Source: JADYZU01 sp964540965 (GTDB taxonomy: Bacteria > Pseudomonadota > Alphaproteobacteria > Rhodobacterales > Rhodobacteraceae). Taken from it: a stretch of 64,000 nucleotides of DNA. The notes below the pieces were generated by a model, which was not told the origin of the DNA, searched no databases, and saw only the letters and a program-made list of their open reading frames with translations. Of the stretch, positions 51,274 through 60,280 are shown piece by piece; position 1 is the first letter of the stretch; the number at the start of each line of letters is the position of its first letter. The position numbers and the translations under genes are program-made. The DNA lies in NCBI GenBank assembly GCA_964540965.1, contig CAZIOT010000004.1, positions 1-64,000 of the forward strand, written 5' to 3'.

Positions 51274-51310
51274 AAAGCGCGGCCCCGGAAACGGGGCCGC
51301 GCTTTCGCTT
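51274..51310 (+). terminator. Terminator of the small 50927 gene
   Basis: Perfect 13-bp arms AAAGCGCGGCCCC / GGGGCCGCGCTTT (51274-51286 and 51293-51305) with a 6-base loop, followed by CGCTT. It starts 18 bp after the stop codon. Confidence 0.85.
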
Positions 51311-51354
51311 TGCGGTCACGACATGTGGGTTTGTCCTGCGGAAGCAAAATCCGG

Positions 51355-52446
51355 TCAGAAGGGCGGCGCGAACAGCGCCAGGTCGTCGACGACGATCGCA
51401 TTCCACAGGGCCTGCGACACGGTATTCATCAGCGGCCCCTCGGGCGCCCAGTTGCCGCGGGCCGAGACCAGCACGACGAAGGGGCCGTTGCCGCTGATCG
51501 CCAGATCCAGCGGGCCCAACAGATCCTCTAGCGAACGCCTCATGCGCGGGCCGGGGATGGTCCAGCCGGCGGCAATCCCCTCGCTGGCCGCCTGGGCCAG
51601 ATTCGCCGTCGCATAGACCAGCGCCACGGTGACACCGGCTTCACCGGCGGGCAGGACGGTTTCGGCCACCAGCATCACCGACCACGGCGGGATGCCGGGC
51701 GGCACCGGATCGGACAGTTGCACCTCTGGCGCCAGCAGCGTCGGATCATCCAGGACCAGCGCGCGCAGGATGCCGGTGCCCTCTTCCAGCCCGTCAAGCG
51801 CGTCGAGCGCGGCGCTCATGTCGGCGCGGCTGTCCCACCATGGGCCGGCGGCCATTGCCTGCAACGGCGCCATGCCCGCGGCGCGGCTGACCACATCGCC
51901 GGCGATCAGAACCCGCGACGACTGGCCCAGCCGGCCGCCGAACGGATCCGAGGGGTCGCGGTCGGCAAGCGAGATCGCGTAATCCTCGGCCCCGCGCCTC
52001 ATGACCGGGCCAAGCTCGGTCGCCGCCTCCTCGTAGCCGTTGGCGGTCAGCACCGCAGGCACGCCGGCGGCGGCGCCAGGCCGCAGATGGAATTGCATCA
52101 CCGACTCGCGCGGGTCACCCCAGGTCGCCACCACCGCCACATCGGCCGGACCAAAGCCCAGCCGGGGCGGCCAGGCCGATTCTATGTCGGCCTGCGGCTC
52201 GATACTGCCCAGCGGCGGCAGCGCCTGCAGAAGCGGCCCGGCCGGACCGCTGAACAGCGGCGCCCGCCGCGACATGTCCTGCATCGCGATGACACGGGCG
52301 GCGACATCGGCATCGCCGAACGAGGGGCCCAGGATGCCTGTCTCTTGCGGGATGCCGGCCAGCGCCGCGCGCAGGGCATCGGCGGTATCGGCCTGGACCG
52401 GCGCGGCGATCAGGACAATGGGCAGGACAATTTGCCGGAGCTGCAT
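51355..52446 (-). CDS. Secreted hypothetical protein
   Basis: 363 residues from the ATG at 52446. The signal peptide MQLRQIVLPIVLIAAPVQA is cleaved before DTAD. The mature protein is mixed alpha/beta with motifs such as GFGPADVAVVATWGDPRESV, TANGYEEAATELGPVM and VLVSARGNWAPEGPL. I recognise no domain. A longer frame upstream contains Cys/Trp and no SD. It is convergent with the 50927 gene and divergent from the LuxR-hydrolase gene. Periplasmic location is likely. Confidence 0.78.
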   Translation of the reverse strand: MQLRQIVLPIVLIAAPVQADTADALRAALAGIPQETGILGPSFGDADVAARVIAMQDMSRRAPLFSGPAGPLLQALPPLGSIEPQADIESAWPPRLGFGPADVAVVATWGDPRESVMQFHLRPGAAAGVPAVLTANGYEEAATELGPVMRRGAEDYAISLADRDPSDPFGGRLGQSSRVLIAGDVVSRAAGMAPLQAMAAGPWWDSRADMSAALDALDGLEEGTGILRALVLDDPTLLAPEVQLSDPVPPGIPPWSVMLVAETVLPAGEAGVTVALVYATANLAQAASEGIAAGWTIPGPRMRRSLEDLLGPLDLAISGNGPFVVLVSARGNWAPEGPLMNTVSQALWNAIVVDDLALFAPPF

Positions 52447-52576
52447 GAAAAGACCTTTCCCCTTGGGCGCAATGGCCCAAGTGTGACATCCGCCGCGCGC
52501 GCCGGCAATTCCGCAATTCCCCCGTCGCCACATCCCTTTGCGACTGCTAGGCTTTCGACGTCAGCAGGGGCCGCCC

Positions 52577-54337
52577 ATGTCCAGTCCGACCGAACCGCCC
52601 GCCGCGCCCGATGCCGCGGTCTCGCCCGAAGAGGTGATCGACCGCCTTTACGAGGTCGCCGTCGATCCCAGCCGCTACGAGGAACTGCTCGACCGCTGGG
52701 AGGAGATGATTCGCCCGCAGCGGGCGCAGGCCGGATCCGGCTCGCTTGGCTTGCGCGAATTCGAGGGGCATTTCCTGCGCGCGGCCAAGGTGCTTGACCG
52801 CGTGGTCAGCGACCCCGGCACCGACGGGGCCGAGGCGACGCTGGCGCGGATCGACCGCGCCGCGGCCTTCACCGTGGACCGCGCGCTGATCGTGACCGGC
52901 GTCAACACCGCCGCATCCAGCGTGCTGGGCGTGACCCGCGGCGCCCGACTGGCCGATCTGGCCCTGGGCGAGGGCGAGGCCGGCTTTCTGGCGGCGCAGA
53001 TCGCGCGGATGTTTTCCTCCAACAGCACCGACGCGGCGGTGGTGCGGTCGCGCGCGGCGCGGTCGGACCGGCTGATGATGCTGCACCTGCGGCTGGTGCG
53101 GCCGGAAAAGGGCGCGCCCTTCGTCATCGCCGTCACCTCGGAACTGGGCTGGCCGCGCGGGTTTTCCGACCTGCTCCGCAATGCCTTTGACCTGACGCCG
53201 GCGGAAACCGACGTGGTCCGCGCGCTGGCCGAAGGCCAGGCCATCACCCAGATCGCCGAGGCGCGGGGCCGCAGCGTCGAAACCGTGCGCGCCCAGCTCA
53301 AGGCGATCATGGGCAAGACCGAGACCCGCAGCCAGACCGAACTGGTGCGCCTCACGCTGTCGACGATGGAGATGGCGCAGTTTTCCGACGAGGCGGTGCA
53401 GCACCTGACCGATACCTCGACCGGCTTTGACGGCCTGGCGCCGCGGCCGTTCCGGACCCTGATCCTGCCCGATGGCCGGCGGCTGGACTTTCTGGTGCTT
53501 GGCGATCCCGATGGGCAGGCCATGATGTTCTTTCCGCTGGACTATGGCCTTGTCCGCTGGCCCGCCAGCGCCGAGGCCGAGGCGGCGCGGCGCGGTATCC
53601 GCATCATCGTGCCGGTGCGGCCGGGTTACGGCCAGTCGACCCCCCTGCCGCGCAACGCGATCTATACCGCCCAGATCGTCGAGGACATGGTGCGCCTGCT
53701 GGACCATCTCAACATCGGGCAGGTGCCGGTGATGACGCTGGGCGCCGACAGCTTTTTCGCCATCGCCATGCATGCCGCCTATCCCGAACGGATCCGGGCG
53801 CTGGTGTGCTGTGGCGGTGTGCTGCCGCTGACGCGGCCAGAACAATATGAACGGATGGACAAGTGGCACCGGTTCATCCTGGCCGGCGCGCGCTATACGC
53901 CGCATCTTCTGCCCTTCATGGTCAAGGCCGGTTTCGCGCTGGCCCGGCGGCTGGGCAAGCGCGGCTTTGTCCACGCCGTCTATGGCAAGAGCCGCGCCGA
54001 TGTGGACACATTCGAGATCCCCGAGGTGTTCGAGGCGATGGTCTGCGGATCCGAGGTCGCGCTGTCGGACACCTTTTCCGCCCATGAGGCCTTCTCGCGC
54101 GAGGTCATCAACCACGAGACGACCGACTGGTCGGACGAGGTGGCGGCGCTGAGGGATACGATCCCGGTGCATTTCCTGAACGGCCTGCAGGATCCGCAGG
54201 TGCCGCCGGCGACCCTGGCGGAATACCGGCAGGATTATCCGTGGATCGACTTCCGCATCTATCCCGATGCCGGGCAGCTGCTGTTCTTCCTCAAATGGCG
54301 CGATGCGCTGGCGCTGGCGGAACGTTATCTGGCGTGA
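52577..54337 (+). CDS. LuxR-type HTH fused to an alpha/beta-hydrolase fold
   Basis: 586 residues. Residues ~1-195 are an uncharacterised N-terminal part with a PAS-like region (FTVDRALIVTGVNTAASSVLG). Residues ~204-259 are a LuxR/FixJ HTH (LTPAETDVVRALAEGQAITQ, GRSVETVRAQLKAIMGKT). Residues ~295-586 have an alpha/beta-hydrolase fold. The nucleophile elbow G-x-S-x-G reads GADSFF (Asp391 in the Ser position, Phe for Gly) and the catalytic His position in DAGQLLFF is Gln567, while the acid (Asp539 in GLQDPQVPP) remains. The domain probably senses a ligand rather than hydrolysing it. Confidence 0.85.
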   Translation: MSSPTEPPAAPDAAVSPEEVIDRLYEVAVDPSRYEELLDRWEEMIRPQRAQAGSGSLGLREFEGHFLRAAKVLDRVVSDPGTDGAEATLARIDRAAAFTVDRALIVTGVNTAASSVLGVTRGARLADLALGEGEAGFLAAQIARMFSSNSTDAAVVRSRAARSDRLMMLHLRLVRPEKGAPFVIAVTSELGWPRGFSDLLRNAFDLTPAETDVVRALAEGQAITQIAEARGRSVETVRAQLKAIMGKTETRSQTELVRLTLSTMEMAQFSDEAVQHLTDTSTGFDGLAPRPFRTLILPDGRRLDFLVLGDPDGQAMMFFPLDYGLVRWPASAEAEAARRGIRIIVPVRPGYGQSTPLPRNAIYTAQIVEDMVRLLDHLNIGQVPVMTLGADSFFAIAMHAAYPERIRALVCCGGVLPLTRPEQYERMDKWHRFILAGARYTPHLLPFMVKAGFALARRLGKRGFVHAVYGKSRADVDTFEIPEVFEAMVCGSEVALSDTFSAHEAFSREVINHETTDWSDEVAALRDTIPVHFLNGLQDPQVPPATLAEYRQDYPWIDFRIYPDAGQLLFFLKWRDALALAERYLA

Positions 54338-54348
54338 AATGCGCGGCT

Positions 54349-54364
54349 TACCCCATTTGGGGTA
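54349..54364. promoter_or_regulatory. LuxR-like palindrome downstream of the LuxR-hydrolase gene
   Basis: TACCCCATTTGGGGTA has 7-bp arms. It overlaps ATGACA (54364-54369), a -35-like hexamer, with CTTATT 16 bp later. Its centre would lie about 42 bp before transcription start, the class II activator position. The gap 54338-54616 (279 bp) has no other firm feature. Confidence 0.35.
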
Positions 54365-54480
54365 TGACAGGGGGTGCCCGCGCACCTTATTCCTGACACC
54401 ATTGAACGAAGACTTTTCCCGCTGCCCTTGGACCCAGGTTTGGGGCCTGAACGGATTGCTTGAAACCCGGACGGAGGTGA

Positions 54481-54570
54481 GTGGCCGACCGGGGATTATT
54501 TCGAAAATGCCGGGGAACCGGCACCGGGGCGGCGATGGATGCCAATCTGTCGTCGCCTTTTTTCGTCTGA
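54481..54570 (+). CDS. Possible 29-residue small ORF
   Basis: A GTG preceded by GGAGG (3 nt spacing) opens MADRGLFRKCRGTGTGAAMD, then ANLSSPFFV and stop. It lies downstream of the LuxR-like palindrome in the gap before convergent recN, and a T6 run (54558-54563) overlaps its end. No homologue is recognised. It may equally be part of a small RNA or mere chance. Confidence 0.2.
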   Translation: MADRGLFRKCRGTGTGAAMDANLSSPFFV

Positions 54571-54616
54571 TGATCGGTGCGTGTCCGGACCGGGCGCCGT
54601 CAGGCCCGCTCCCTCC

Positions 54617-56266
54617 CTACGCGCCCAGCAGTTCCCGCGCCGCCGCCCGCGCCGCGGCGCCGATGTTCTCGCCCGCCAGCATCCGCGCGATCTCGTCCAC
54701 GCGGCCGGTGTCGTCCAAGGGCAGCACCCGCGTCGTGGTCATGCCGCCGGCCACGGATTTCTCGACCCGCCAGTGATGCGCGCCCTGCGCCGCGACCTGC
54801 GGGCTGTGGGTGACGACCAGCACCTGCGCGCGTTCGGCAAGCCGCGCCAGCCGGCGGCCGATGGCATCGGCGGTGGCGCCGCCGACGCCGCGGTCGATCT
54901 CGTCAAAGATCAGCACCAACCCGTCCTCACCGGCGGTCAGGCAGACCTTGAGCGCCAGCAGGAAGCGGCTGAGTTCCCCGCCCGAGGCGATACGGTCAAG
55001 CGGCCCCGGGGGCGCGCCGGGGTTGGTCGCGACGACGAAGGACACGGCATCGAGCCCCTCGGGCCCCGGATCGGCAGCGGCAAGCGCGACCGTAAAGCTG
55101 GCACGGTCGAGCTTGAGCGGCGGCAGTTCGGCCGCCATCGCCGCCGCCAGCCCCTGCCCCGCCGCCGCGCGACTGGCGGTCAGGGCACGGGCGGCTTCGG
55201 AATAGGCGCGGTCGGCGGTGGCGACGCGGGTGGCCAGGTCGCGCAGATGCCCGGCGCCGGCATCGACCGCCACCAGCCGGTCGCGCAAGCCGTCGGCATG
55301 GCCGCCCAGGTCGTCGGGCGCCACGCCGTGCTTACGCGCCAGCGCCCGCAGCGCGAACAACCGTTCCTCGGTCTCTTCCAGCCGGCGCGGATCGAAATCG
55401 AGCGCGTCAAGGCAGGCGGCGATGCCCTGTTCGGCCTCTGCCAGGGCATCGACGGCACGCGACAAGGCCTCGAGCGGGGCGTCCAGCGCGCCTTCGGCGG
55501 CACCGGCCGCGGCATCAAGCCGCCGGATCGCGTCCGAGACCACGCCTTCGGCGCCGTCCGACCCCACCGCCTGAAAGGCGCGGGCGATGTCGTCGCGGAT
55601 GCGGGCGGCGCCCTGCATCCGCCGGCGCGCGGTATCAAGGGCCGCTTCCTCGCCCGGCTGCGGGTCGAACCGGTCAAGCTCGGCGACCGCATGGCGCAGG
55701 AAATCCTCTTCGGCCGCCAGCCGCGCCACCTCGGCCTCGCCGGCGTCAAGCGCGGCGCGGGCGTGGCGACGGGCGGCCCAGGCGGCGCGCACGGCATCGC
55801 GTTCGGTCGCGTTGCGGGCAAAGGCGTCCAGCAGCGCGCGGTGGCCGCGCGGATCCAGCAGGCCGCGGTCGTCCTGCTGGCCGTGCAGTTCCACCAGCGT
55901 ATCGGACAGGGCGCGCAAAACCTCGCCGCTGGCGCGGCGGTCGTTGATCCAGGCGGTCTTGCGGCCGTCGGCGGCGTTGACCCGGCGCAGGATCAATTCA
56001 TCGCTGTGCGGTATCCCGGCTTCCTCGAGCACCGCGCGGGCGGGATGGGCGGCGGGCAGGTCGAAGACCGCGGTGACCTCGCCCTGATCGGCACCGGCGC
56101 GCACCAGGTCGGCACGGCCGCGCCAGCCCAGCACAAAGCCCAGGGCGTCAAGCAGGATCGACTTGCCGGCGCCGGTTTCGCCGGTCAGCACATTCAATCC
56201 CGGCTGGAAGGCCAGCGACAGGCGGTCGATCAGCAGAAGGTCGCGGATGTCGAGCTGGCGGAGCAT
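54617..56266 (-). CDS. recN: DNA repair protein RecN
   Basis: 549 residues, an SMC-like ATPase. Walker A GETGAGKSILLDAL follows LIDRLSLAFQPGLNVLTGE; the middle ~300 residues are coiled coil; the C-terminal half has signature ASGGELSRFLLALK and Walker B LVLIFDEIDRGVGG. It helps recombinational repair of double-strand breaks. Last gene of the cell-division/envelope series, 79 bp after bamD across a hairpin. No LexA-like box was evident by eye. Confidence 0.96.
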   Translation of the reverse strand: MLRQLDIRDLLLIDRLSLAFQPGLNVLTGETGAGKSILLDALGFVLGWRGRADLVRAGADQGEVTAVFDLPAAHPARAVLEEAGIPHSDELILRRVNAADGRKTAWINDRRASGEVLRALSDTLVELHGQQDDRGLLDPRGHRALLDAFARNATERDAVRAAWAARRHARAALDAGEAEVARLAAEEDFLRHAVAELDRFDPQPGEEAALDTARRRMQGAARIRDDIARAFQAVGSDGAEGVVSDAIRRLDAAAGAAEGALDAPLEALSRAVDALAEAEQGIAACLDALDFDPRRLEETEERLFALRALARKHGVAPDDLGGHADGLRDRLVAVDAGAGHLRDLATRVATADRAYSEAARALTASRAAAGQGLAAAMAAELPPLKLDRASFTVALAAADPGPEGLDAVSFVVATNPGAPPGPLDRIASGGELSRFLLALKVCLTAGEDGLVLIFDEIDRGVGGATADAIGRRLARLAERAQVLVVTHSPQVAAQGAHHWRVEKSVAGGMTTTRVLPLDDTGRVDEIARMLAGENIGAAARAAARELLGA

Positions 56267-56320
56267 GGATATCGCAGATGATGGGTCTTGCGCAGCCTAA
56301 CCCGCAAGGGATGGATTGTG

Positions 56321-56347
56321 TAGGGTGGGCAATCGCCCACCGCCCTA
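56321..56347. repeat. TAGGGTGGGC-type hairpin between bamD and recN
   Basis: Inner arms GGTGGGC / GCCCACC (56324-56330 and 56335-56341) with flanking TAGGG and CCCTA. The minus-strand TAG at 56347-56345 in this element is the bamD stop codon. The same motif occurs at 45235-45255. Confidence 0.75.
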
Positions 56348-57196
56348 CAGCCATTCCCCGCGCACCACCTGCCGATAGATCTGCGCCAGCCAGCTGTCGC
56401 CCTCGGCCTCGGGGCGCAGGCCCTGCCCGGTGAGCAGCGCATAGGCATCCTGATACCATTCGGTCGACTGGTAATTGTGGCCCAGGATGGCGCCGGCGGT
56501 CTGCGCCTCGGCGGTCAGGCCCAGCGACAGATAGGCCTCGACCAGCCGATACAGCGCCTCGGCGGTATGCGACGTGGTCTGGAAATCCTCGACCACGACG
56601 CGGAAGCGGTTGATGGCGGCGGTGAAATGGCCGCGGCGCAGGTAATATCGGCCGATCTCCATCTCTTTCGCGGCAAGATGGTCGAAGGCGAGATCGAATT
56701 TGAGGATCGCCGATTCCGCATATTCGCTGTCGGGATAATTCTCGATCACCGCGCGCAGCGCCTGCAGCGCCTGGAAGGTCAGGCCCTGGTCGCGGCCGAT
56801 GTCGTCGATCTGGTCGTAATAGGACAGCGCCAGCAGATATTGCGCATAGGCCGCATCCTCGGCCGTTGGGTAGAAGTCGAGGTAGCGTTGCGCGGCACCG
56901 CGGGCGTTTTCATAGTCGCGGTCCTGGTGATAGGCGAAGGCGGCCATGATCAGCCCGCGCTTGGCCCATTCGGAATAGGGATAAAGCCGTTCGATTTCCG
57001 AGAAATACGAGGCGGCATCGTCGGGGCGGTTGCGCGCCAGTTCGTATTCGCCGCGCTCATAGATCTCGTCGGCGGTATAGCCTTCCAGCGCGCCATCGGG
57101 CAGGCGGTCGGCACTGCCGCCGCAGGCGGAAAGCGCCAGCACCAGCACCAAAGCGGCAGGAACTGCCCTGATCTTGCGCTTGCCTGTTGCTGACAC
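56345..57196 (-). CDS. bamD: Outer membrane assembly lipoprotein BamD
   Basis: 283 residues. Lipobox LALSACGG follows a basic N-terminus, so it is a lipoprotein of the outer membrane. TPR repeats follow (ADEIYERGEYELARNRPDDA, YYDQIDDIGRDQGLT, HFTAAINRFRVVVEDFQTT). It is part of the BAM complex that inserts beta-barrels. Start at a GTG (57196) with AAGAGG 8 nt upstream; an ATG further up has no SD. Between lpxC and recN, all on the minus strand. Confidence 0.96.
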   Translation of the reverse strand: MSATGKRKIRAVPAALVLVLALSACGGSADRLPDGALEGYTADEIYERGEYELARNRPDDAASYFSEIERLYPYSEWAKRGLIMAAFAYHQDRDYENARGAAQRYLDFYPTAEDAAYAQYLLALSYYDQIDDIGRDQGLTFQALQALRAVIENYPDSEYAESAILKFDLAFDHLAAKEMEIGRYYLRRGHFTAAINRFRVVVEDFQTTSHTAEALYRLVEAYLSLGLTAEAQTAGAILGHNYQSTEWYQDAYALLTGQGLRPEAEGDSWLAQIYRQVVRGEWL

Positions 57197-57304
57197 GCCG
57201 GACCTCTTGCCGTTTCTGCCGCCGGACGGTCGCGCCGTCCGTTCTGGCCCGTGTAGCACGAAAGATTCGGCGGGGAAAATGGCTTTTGCCGCCGGCGCCG
57301 GCGG

Positions 57305-58219
57305 TCAGGCCACGGCGTCGAGGTGGATCGGCACCACACCGGCGCCGGGCAGGCGCGCGGCCAGCGCCGGCGTCACCTTGCGCAGCCGCCAGTTCGACGG
57401 ATCGGCGAACAGTTCCCGCAGCAGGCGGTTGGTCAGCGCATGGCCGGCGCGGATGCCGGTATAAAGACCCAGGATCGGCGCCCCGGCGGTGGCAAGATCG
57501 CCCACCGCATCCAGCATCTTGTGGCGGACCGGCTCGTCCTCGTGACGCAGGCCGCCCGGCGTCAGCACGCGGTCGCCATCGACGACCACGGCATTGTCCA
57601 GCGTGCCGCCCAAGGCAAGACCACGGGCGCGCATCGCCTCGACCTCGGCACTGCGGCAGAAGGTGCGGCTGTCGGACAGTTCGTGGACGAAGGCGCCGTT
57701 GGCAAGGTTCAGTTCGTGATGCTGATGGCCGATCGCAGGATCGGGAAAGTCGATGGTAAAGTCGATGCGCAAGGCCGGCGCCGGCGACAGCCGGGCCAGC
57801 GCCTCGCCCTGCGTCACCTCGACCGGGCGCAGCACCTCGATCGCGTACAGCGGCGCGGACAGGCGGCGCAGGCCGGCGGCAAGGATCGCCTCGACAAAGG
57901 GCCGGGCGCTGCCGTCAAGGATCGGCACCTCGGGGGCGTCGATCTCGATCAGGCAGTTGTGGACACCGGTGCCCGACAGCGCGGCCATCAGGTGTTCGAT
58001 GGTCGAAACCTCGGCCGCGTCGGTGCGAAGCCGGGTGTTGAGCGCGGTCTGTTCGACATGATCCCAGCGCGCCGGAAGATCGGCCACCGGGTCAAGGTCG
58101 GTGCGGCGAAAGACGATGCCATGGCCGGCCGGCGCCGGGCACAGCACGACCGAGACCGCGCGCCCCAGATGAAGCCCGCGCCCCTGCAATGTCACCCTGC
58201 TGTTCAGAGTCGTCTGCAC
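57305..58219 (-). CDS. lpxC: UDP-3-O-acyl-N-acetylglucosamine deacetylase
   Basis: 304 residues, full LpxC. Zinc ligands in STIEHLMAAL (His) and RHKMLDAVGDL (His, Asp), plus LEIDAPEVPILDGSARPF-type core and ILGLYTGIRAGHALTNRLLR near the end. It commits UDP-GlcNAc to lipid A. Start at a GTG (58219) after ATTCC; the longer frame upstream is not supported. It lies between ftsZ, ended by a terminator, and bamD, so it should have its own promoter. Confidence 0.96.
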   Translation of the reverse strand: MQTTLNSRVTLQGRGLHLGRAVSVVLCPAPAGHGIVFRRTDLDPVADLPARWDHVEQTALNTRLRTDAAEVSTIEHLMAALSGTGVHNCLIEIDAPEVPILDGSARPFVEAILAAGLRRLSAPLYAIEVLRPVEVTQGEALARLSPAPALRIDFTIDFPDPAIGHQHHELNLANGAFVHELSDSRTFCRSAEVEAMRARGLALGGTLDNAVVVDGDRVLTPGGLRHEDEPVRHKMLDAVGDLATAGAPILGLYTGIRAGHALTNRLLRELFADPSNWRLRKVTPALAARLPGAGVVPIHLDAVA

Positions 58220-58361
58220 GCTCGATTCCTGTGCCCGTTTCTTGGGATCCTCAGGTAAGGCGGGCGGGCGGTAACGACAATTCACAGATTGCAACGTGTT
58301 GAAACATGGCGCCCACCGCGCGGTGCCGCAGTGCGGCGAAGTCAGCCAAACCCCTGCCCTG

Positions 58362-58393
58362 CAAAGGAAAACGGGCGCCGAAGGGCGCCCGTT
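58362..58393 (-). terminator. Terminator of ftsZ
   Basis: On the minus strand arms AACGGGCGCC / GGCGCCCGTT close a CTTC loop and are followed by TTCCTTTG. It begins 22 bp after the ftsZ stop. Confidence 0.85.
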
Positions 58394-58414
58394 ACGATCA
58401 CATGGGACGTTGCG

Positions 58415-60082
58415 TCAGTTCGCTTGCCGACGCAGGAAGGCCGGGATTTCGATCCGGTCCTGATCGGGGTCGACCTCGGGCTCTTCGCGCCAGGAATTGA
58501 CCTGGGGCTGCACCCGCTGTTGCGGCGCCGGTTCGGGCGCGGCCGCGCCGCCGGTCATCCGGTTGATGAGCGAGTTGAGGCCGAAACGCGGCCGGTCGGC
58601 CTCGGGCTGCTGCTGCGGCGCGGCGGCACGGGCCGGGCGCGGATCGGCGACCGGGGCGCGCTGTTCGGGGGCGCGGCGCACCGCGGCCTGCAGGCGGGCC
58701 AGGGCCTCGGCCGTGGGGGTGCCGGGCGCCGGGGCGCGCGGCGCGGTGAACTGTTCGGCGCGCGGGGCGGCCTCGGGTTCGGCGCGCGGGCGATAGGCCG
58801 GCGGCGGCAGATCGTCGGTTTCCATCGCCTGATGGATGTCCGCATAATCGTCGCCGTTATGCGCCTCCTGGGCAAAGATCTCGTCGTCGAACAGGCTGCG
58901 GTCGTCCTCCGGGGCGGCCTGCATCGGCTCGGGTTCCGGGGCGCGGGCCGCCACCGGCTGCGGCGCGGGGCGCAGGGCGGGCTGCGGCGCCACCGGGCGC
59001 GGCGCCGGACGGGCGGCAGCGGCGGCAGCGCGCGACACCGGGGTTTCGGCGCTGACGCGGTCGCGCAGCGGCGCCGACATCTGCCGGCGCGGCACCGGCA
59101 TTTCGATATCGCGGGCCACGGCGTCGATGCCGGTGGCGACGACCGAGACGCGGATCAGGTTTTCCATGTCCGGGTCGAGCGTCGAGCCGACGATGATATT
59201 GGCGTCGGGATCGACCTTTTCGCGGATCTTGTTCGCGGCCTCGTCCAGTTCGAACAGGGTCAGGTCATAGCCGCCGGTGATGTTGATCAGCACGCCCTTG
59301 GCGCCGACCAGGCTGATTTCGTCCAGAAGCGGGTTGGCGATGGCCTTTTCGGCAGCCTCGATGGCGCGGTTTTCGCCCGACGCCTCGCCCGTGCCCATCA
59401 TCGCCTTGCCCATCTCGTCCATCACCGCGCGGACGTCGGCGAAGTCGAGGTTGATCAGGCCGGGGCGCACCATCAGGTCGGTGACACCCTTGACGCCCTG
59501 ATACAGCACGTCGTCGGCCATGGCGAAGGCTTCGGTAAAGGTGGTGCGTTCGTTGGCCAGCCGGAACAGGTTCTGGTTGGGAATGATGATGAGGGTGTCG
59601 ACGACCTTCTGCAAAGCCTCGACCCCGTCCTCGGCCTGACGCATACGCTTGGAGCCTTCGAACTGGAAGGGCTTGGTCACGACGCCGACGGTCAGGACGC
59701 CAAGCTCGCGCGCGGCCTGCGCAATGATCGGCGCGGCGCCGGTGCCGGTGCCGCCGCCCATGCCGGCGGTGATGAAGCACATATGCGCGCCGGCCAGATG
59801 ATCGACGATCTGCTGGATCGATTCCTCGGCCGCGGCGGCGCCAACGGTCGGACGGGCACCGGCGCCCAGCCCCTCGGTCACCTTCACGCCCATCTGGATC
59901 TTGGCGGTGGCGCGGCTTTGGGCCAGCGCCTGCGCATCGGTATTGGCCACGACGAATTCAACACCATCGAGTTCCTTCTCGATCATGTTGTTGACCGCGT
60001 TGCCCCCGGCGCCGCCGACGCCGAACACGGTGATCCTGGGCTTGAGGTCGTCCTGCCCCGGGAGGGAGAGGTTGAGTGCCAT
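58415..60082 (-). CDS. ftsZ: Cell division protein FtsZ
   Basis: 555 residues. GTPase domain with ITVFGVGGAGGNAVNNMI and the tubulin signature GGGTGTGAAP; a T7-type loop region follows (FADVRAVMDEMGKAMMG). The C-terminal linker is unusually long (about 220 residues, Ala/Pro/Arg-rich), as in alphaproteobacteria, and ends with the FtsA-binding tail DRIEIPAFLRRQAN. Polymerises into the Z-ring. Preceded by its own promoter and followed by a terminator. Confidence 0.98.
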   Translation of the reverse strand: MALNLSLPGQDDLKPRITVFGVGGAGGNAVNNMIEKELDGVEFVVANTDAQALAQSRATAKIQMGVKVTEGLGAGARPTVGAAAAEESIQQIVDHLAGAHMCFITAGMGGGTGTGAAPIIAQAARELGVLTVGVVTKPFQFEGSKRMRQAEDGVEALQKVVDTLIIIPNQNLFRLANERTTFTEAFAMADDVLYQGVKGVTDLMVRPGLINLDFADVRAVMDEMGKAMMGTGEASGENRAIEAAEKAIANPLLDEISLVGAKGVLINITGGYDLTLFELDEAANKIREKVDPDANIIVGSTLDPDMENLIRVSVVATGIDAVARDIEMPVPRRQMSAPLRDRVSAETPVSRAAAAAARPAPRPVAPQPALRPAPQPVAARAPEPEPMQAAPEDDRSLFDDEIFAQEAHNGDDYADIHQAMETDDLPPPAYRPRAEPEAAPRAEQFTAPRAPAPGTPTAEALARLQAAVRRAPEQRAPVADPRPARAAAPQQQPEADRPRFGLNSLINRMTGGAAAPEPAPQQRVQPQVNSWREEPEVDPDQDRIEIPAFLRRQAN

Positions 60083-60166
60083 GCTGTGCGTCCGCCTGCT
60101 GTTGCGCCGTCTTCAAGCTGCCGTTTTTGGCCCGGTCCCGCGGGCTTGGTCCCCTGAATTGCAGCG

Positions 60167-60195
60167 ATCCTACCGAAGGGTCACGCTTTCGTCAC
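60167..60195 (-). promoter_or_regulatory. Candidate ftsZ promoter
   Basis: On the minus strand GTGACG (60190-60195) and TAGGAT (60167-60172) have 17-bp spacing, about 85 bp before the ATG. It lies in the 198-bp ftsA-ftsZ gap. Confidence 0.45.
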
Positions 60196-60280
60196 GCCAA
60201 AAACAGGCCAAGCCCACAAAATATGGGAGGATTCCGGTCCGTTTTCCGCTGAATCTCGGCCGATCGGCAAGATATTGCTG

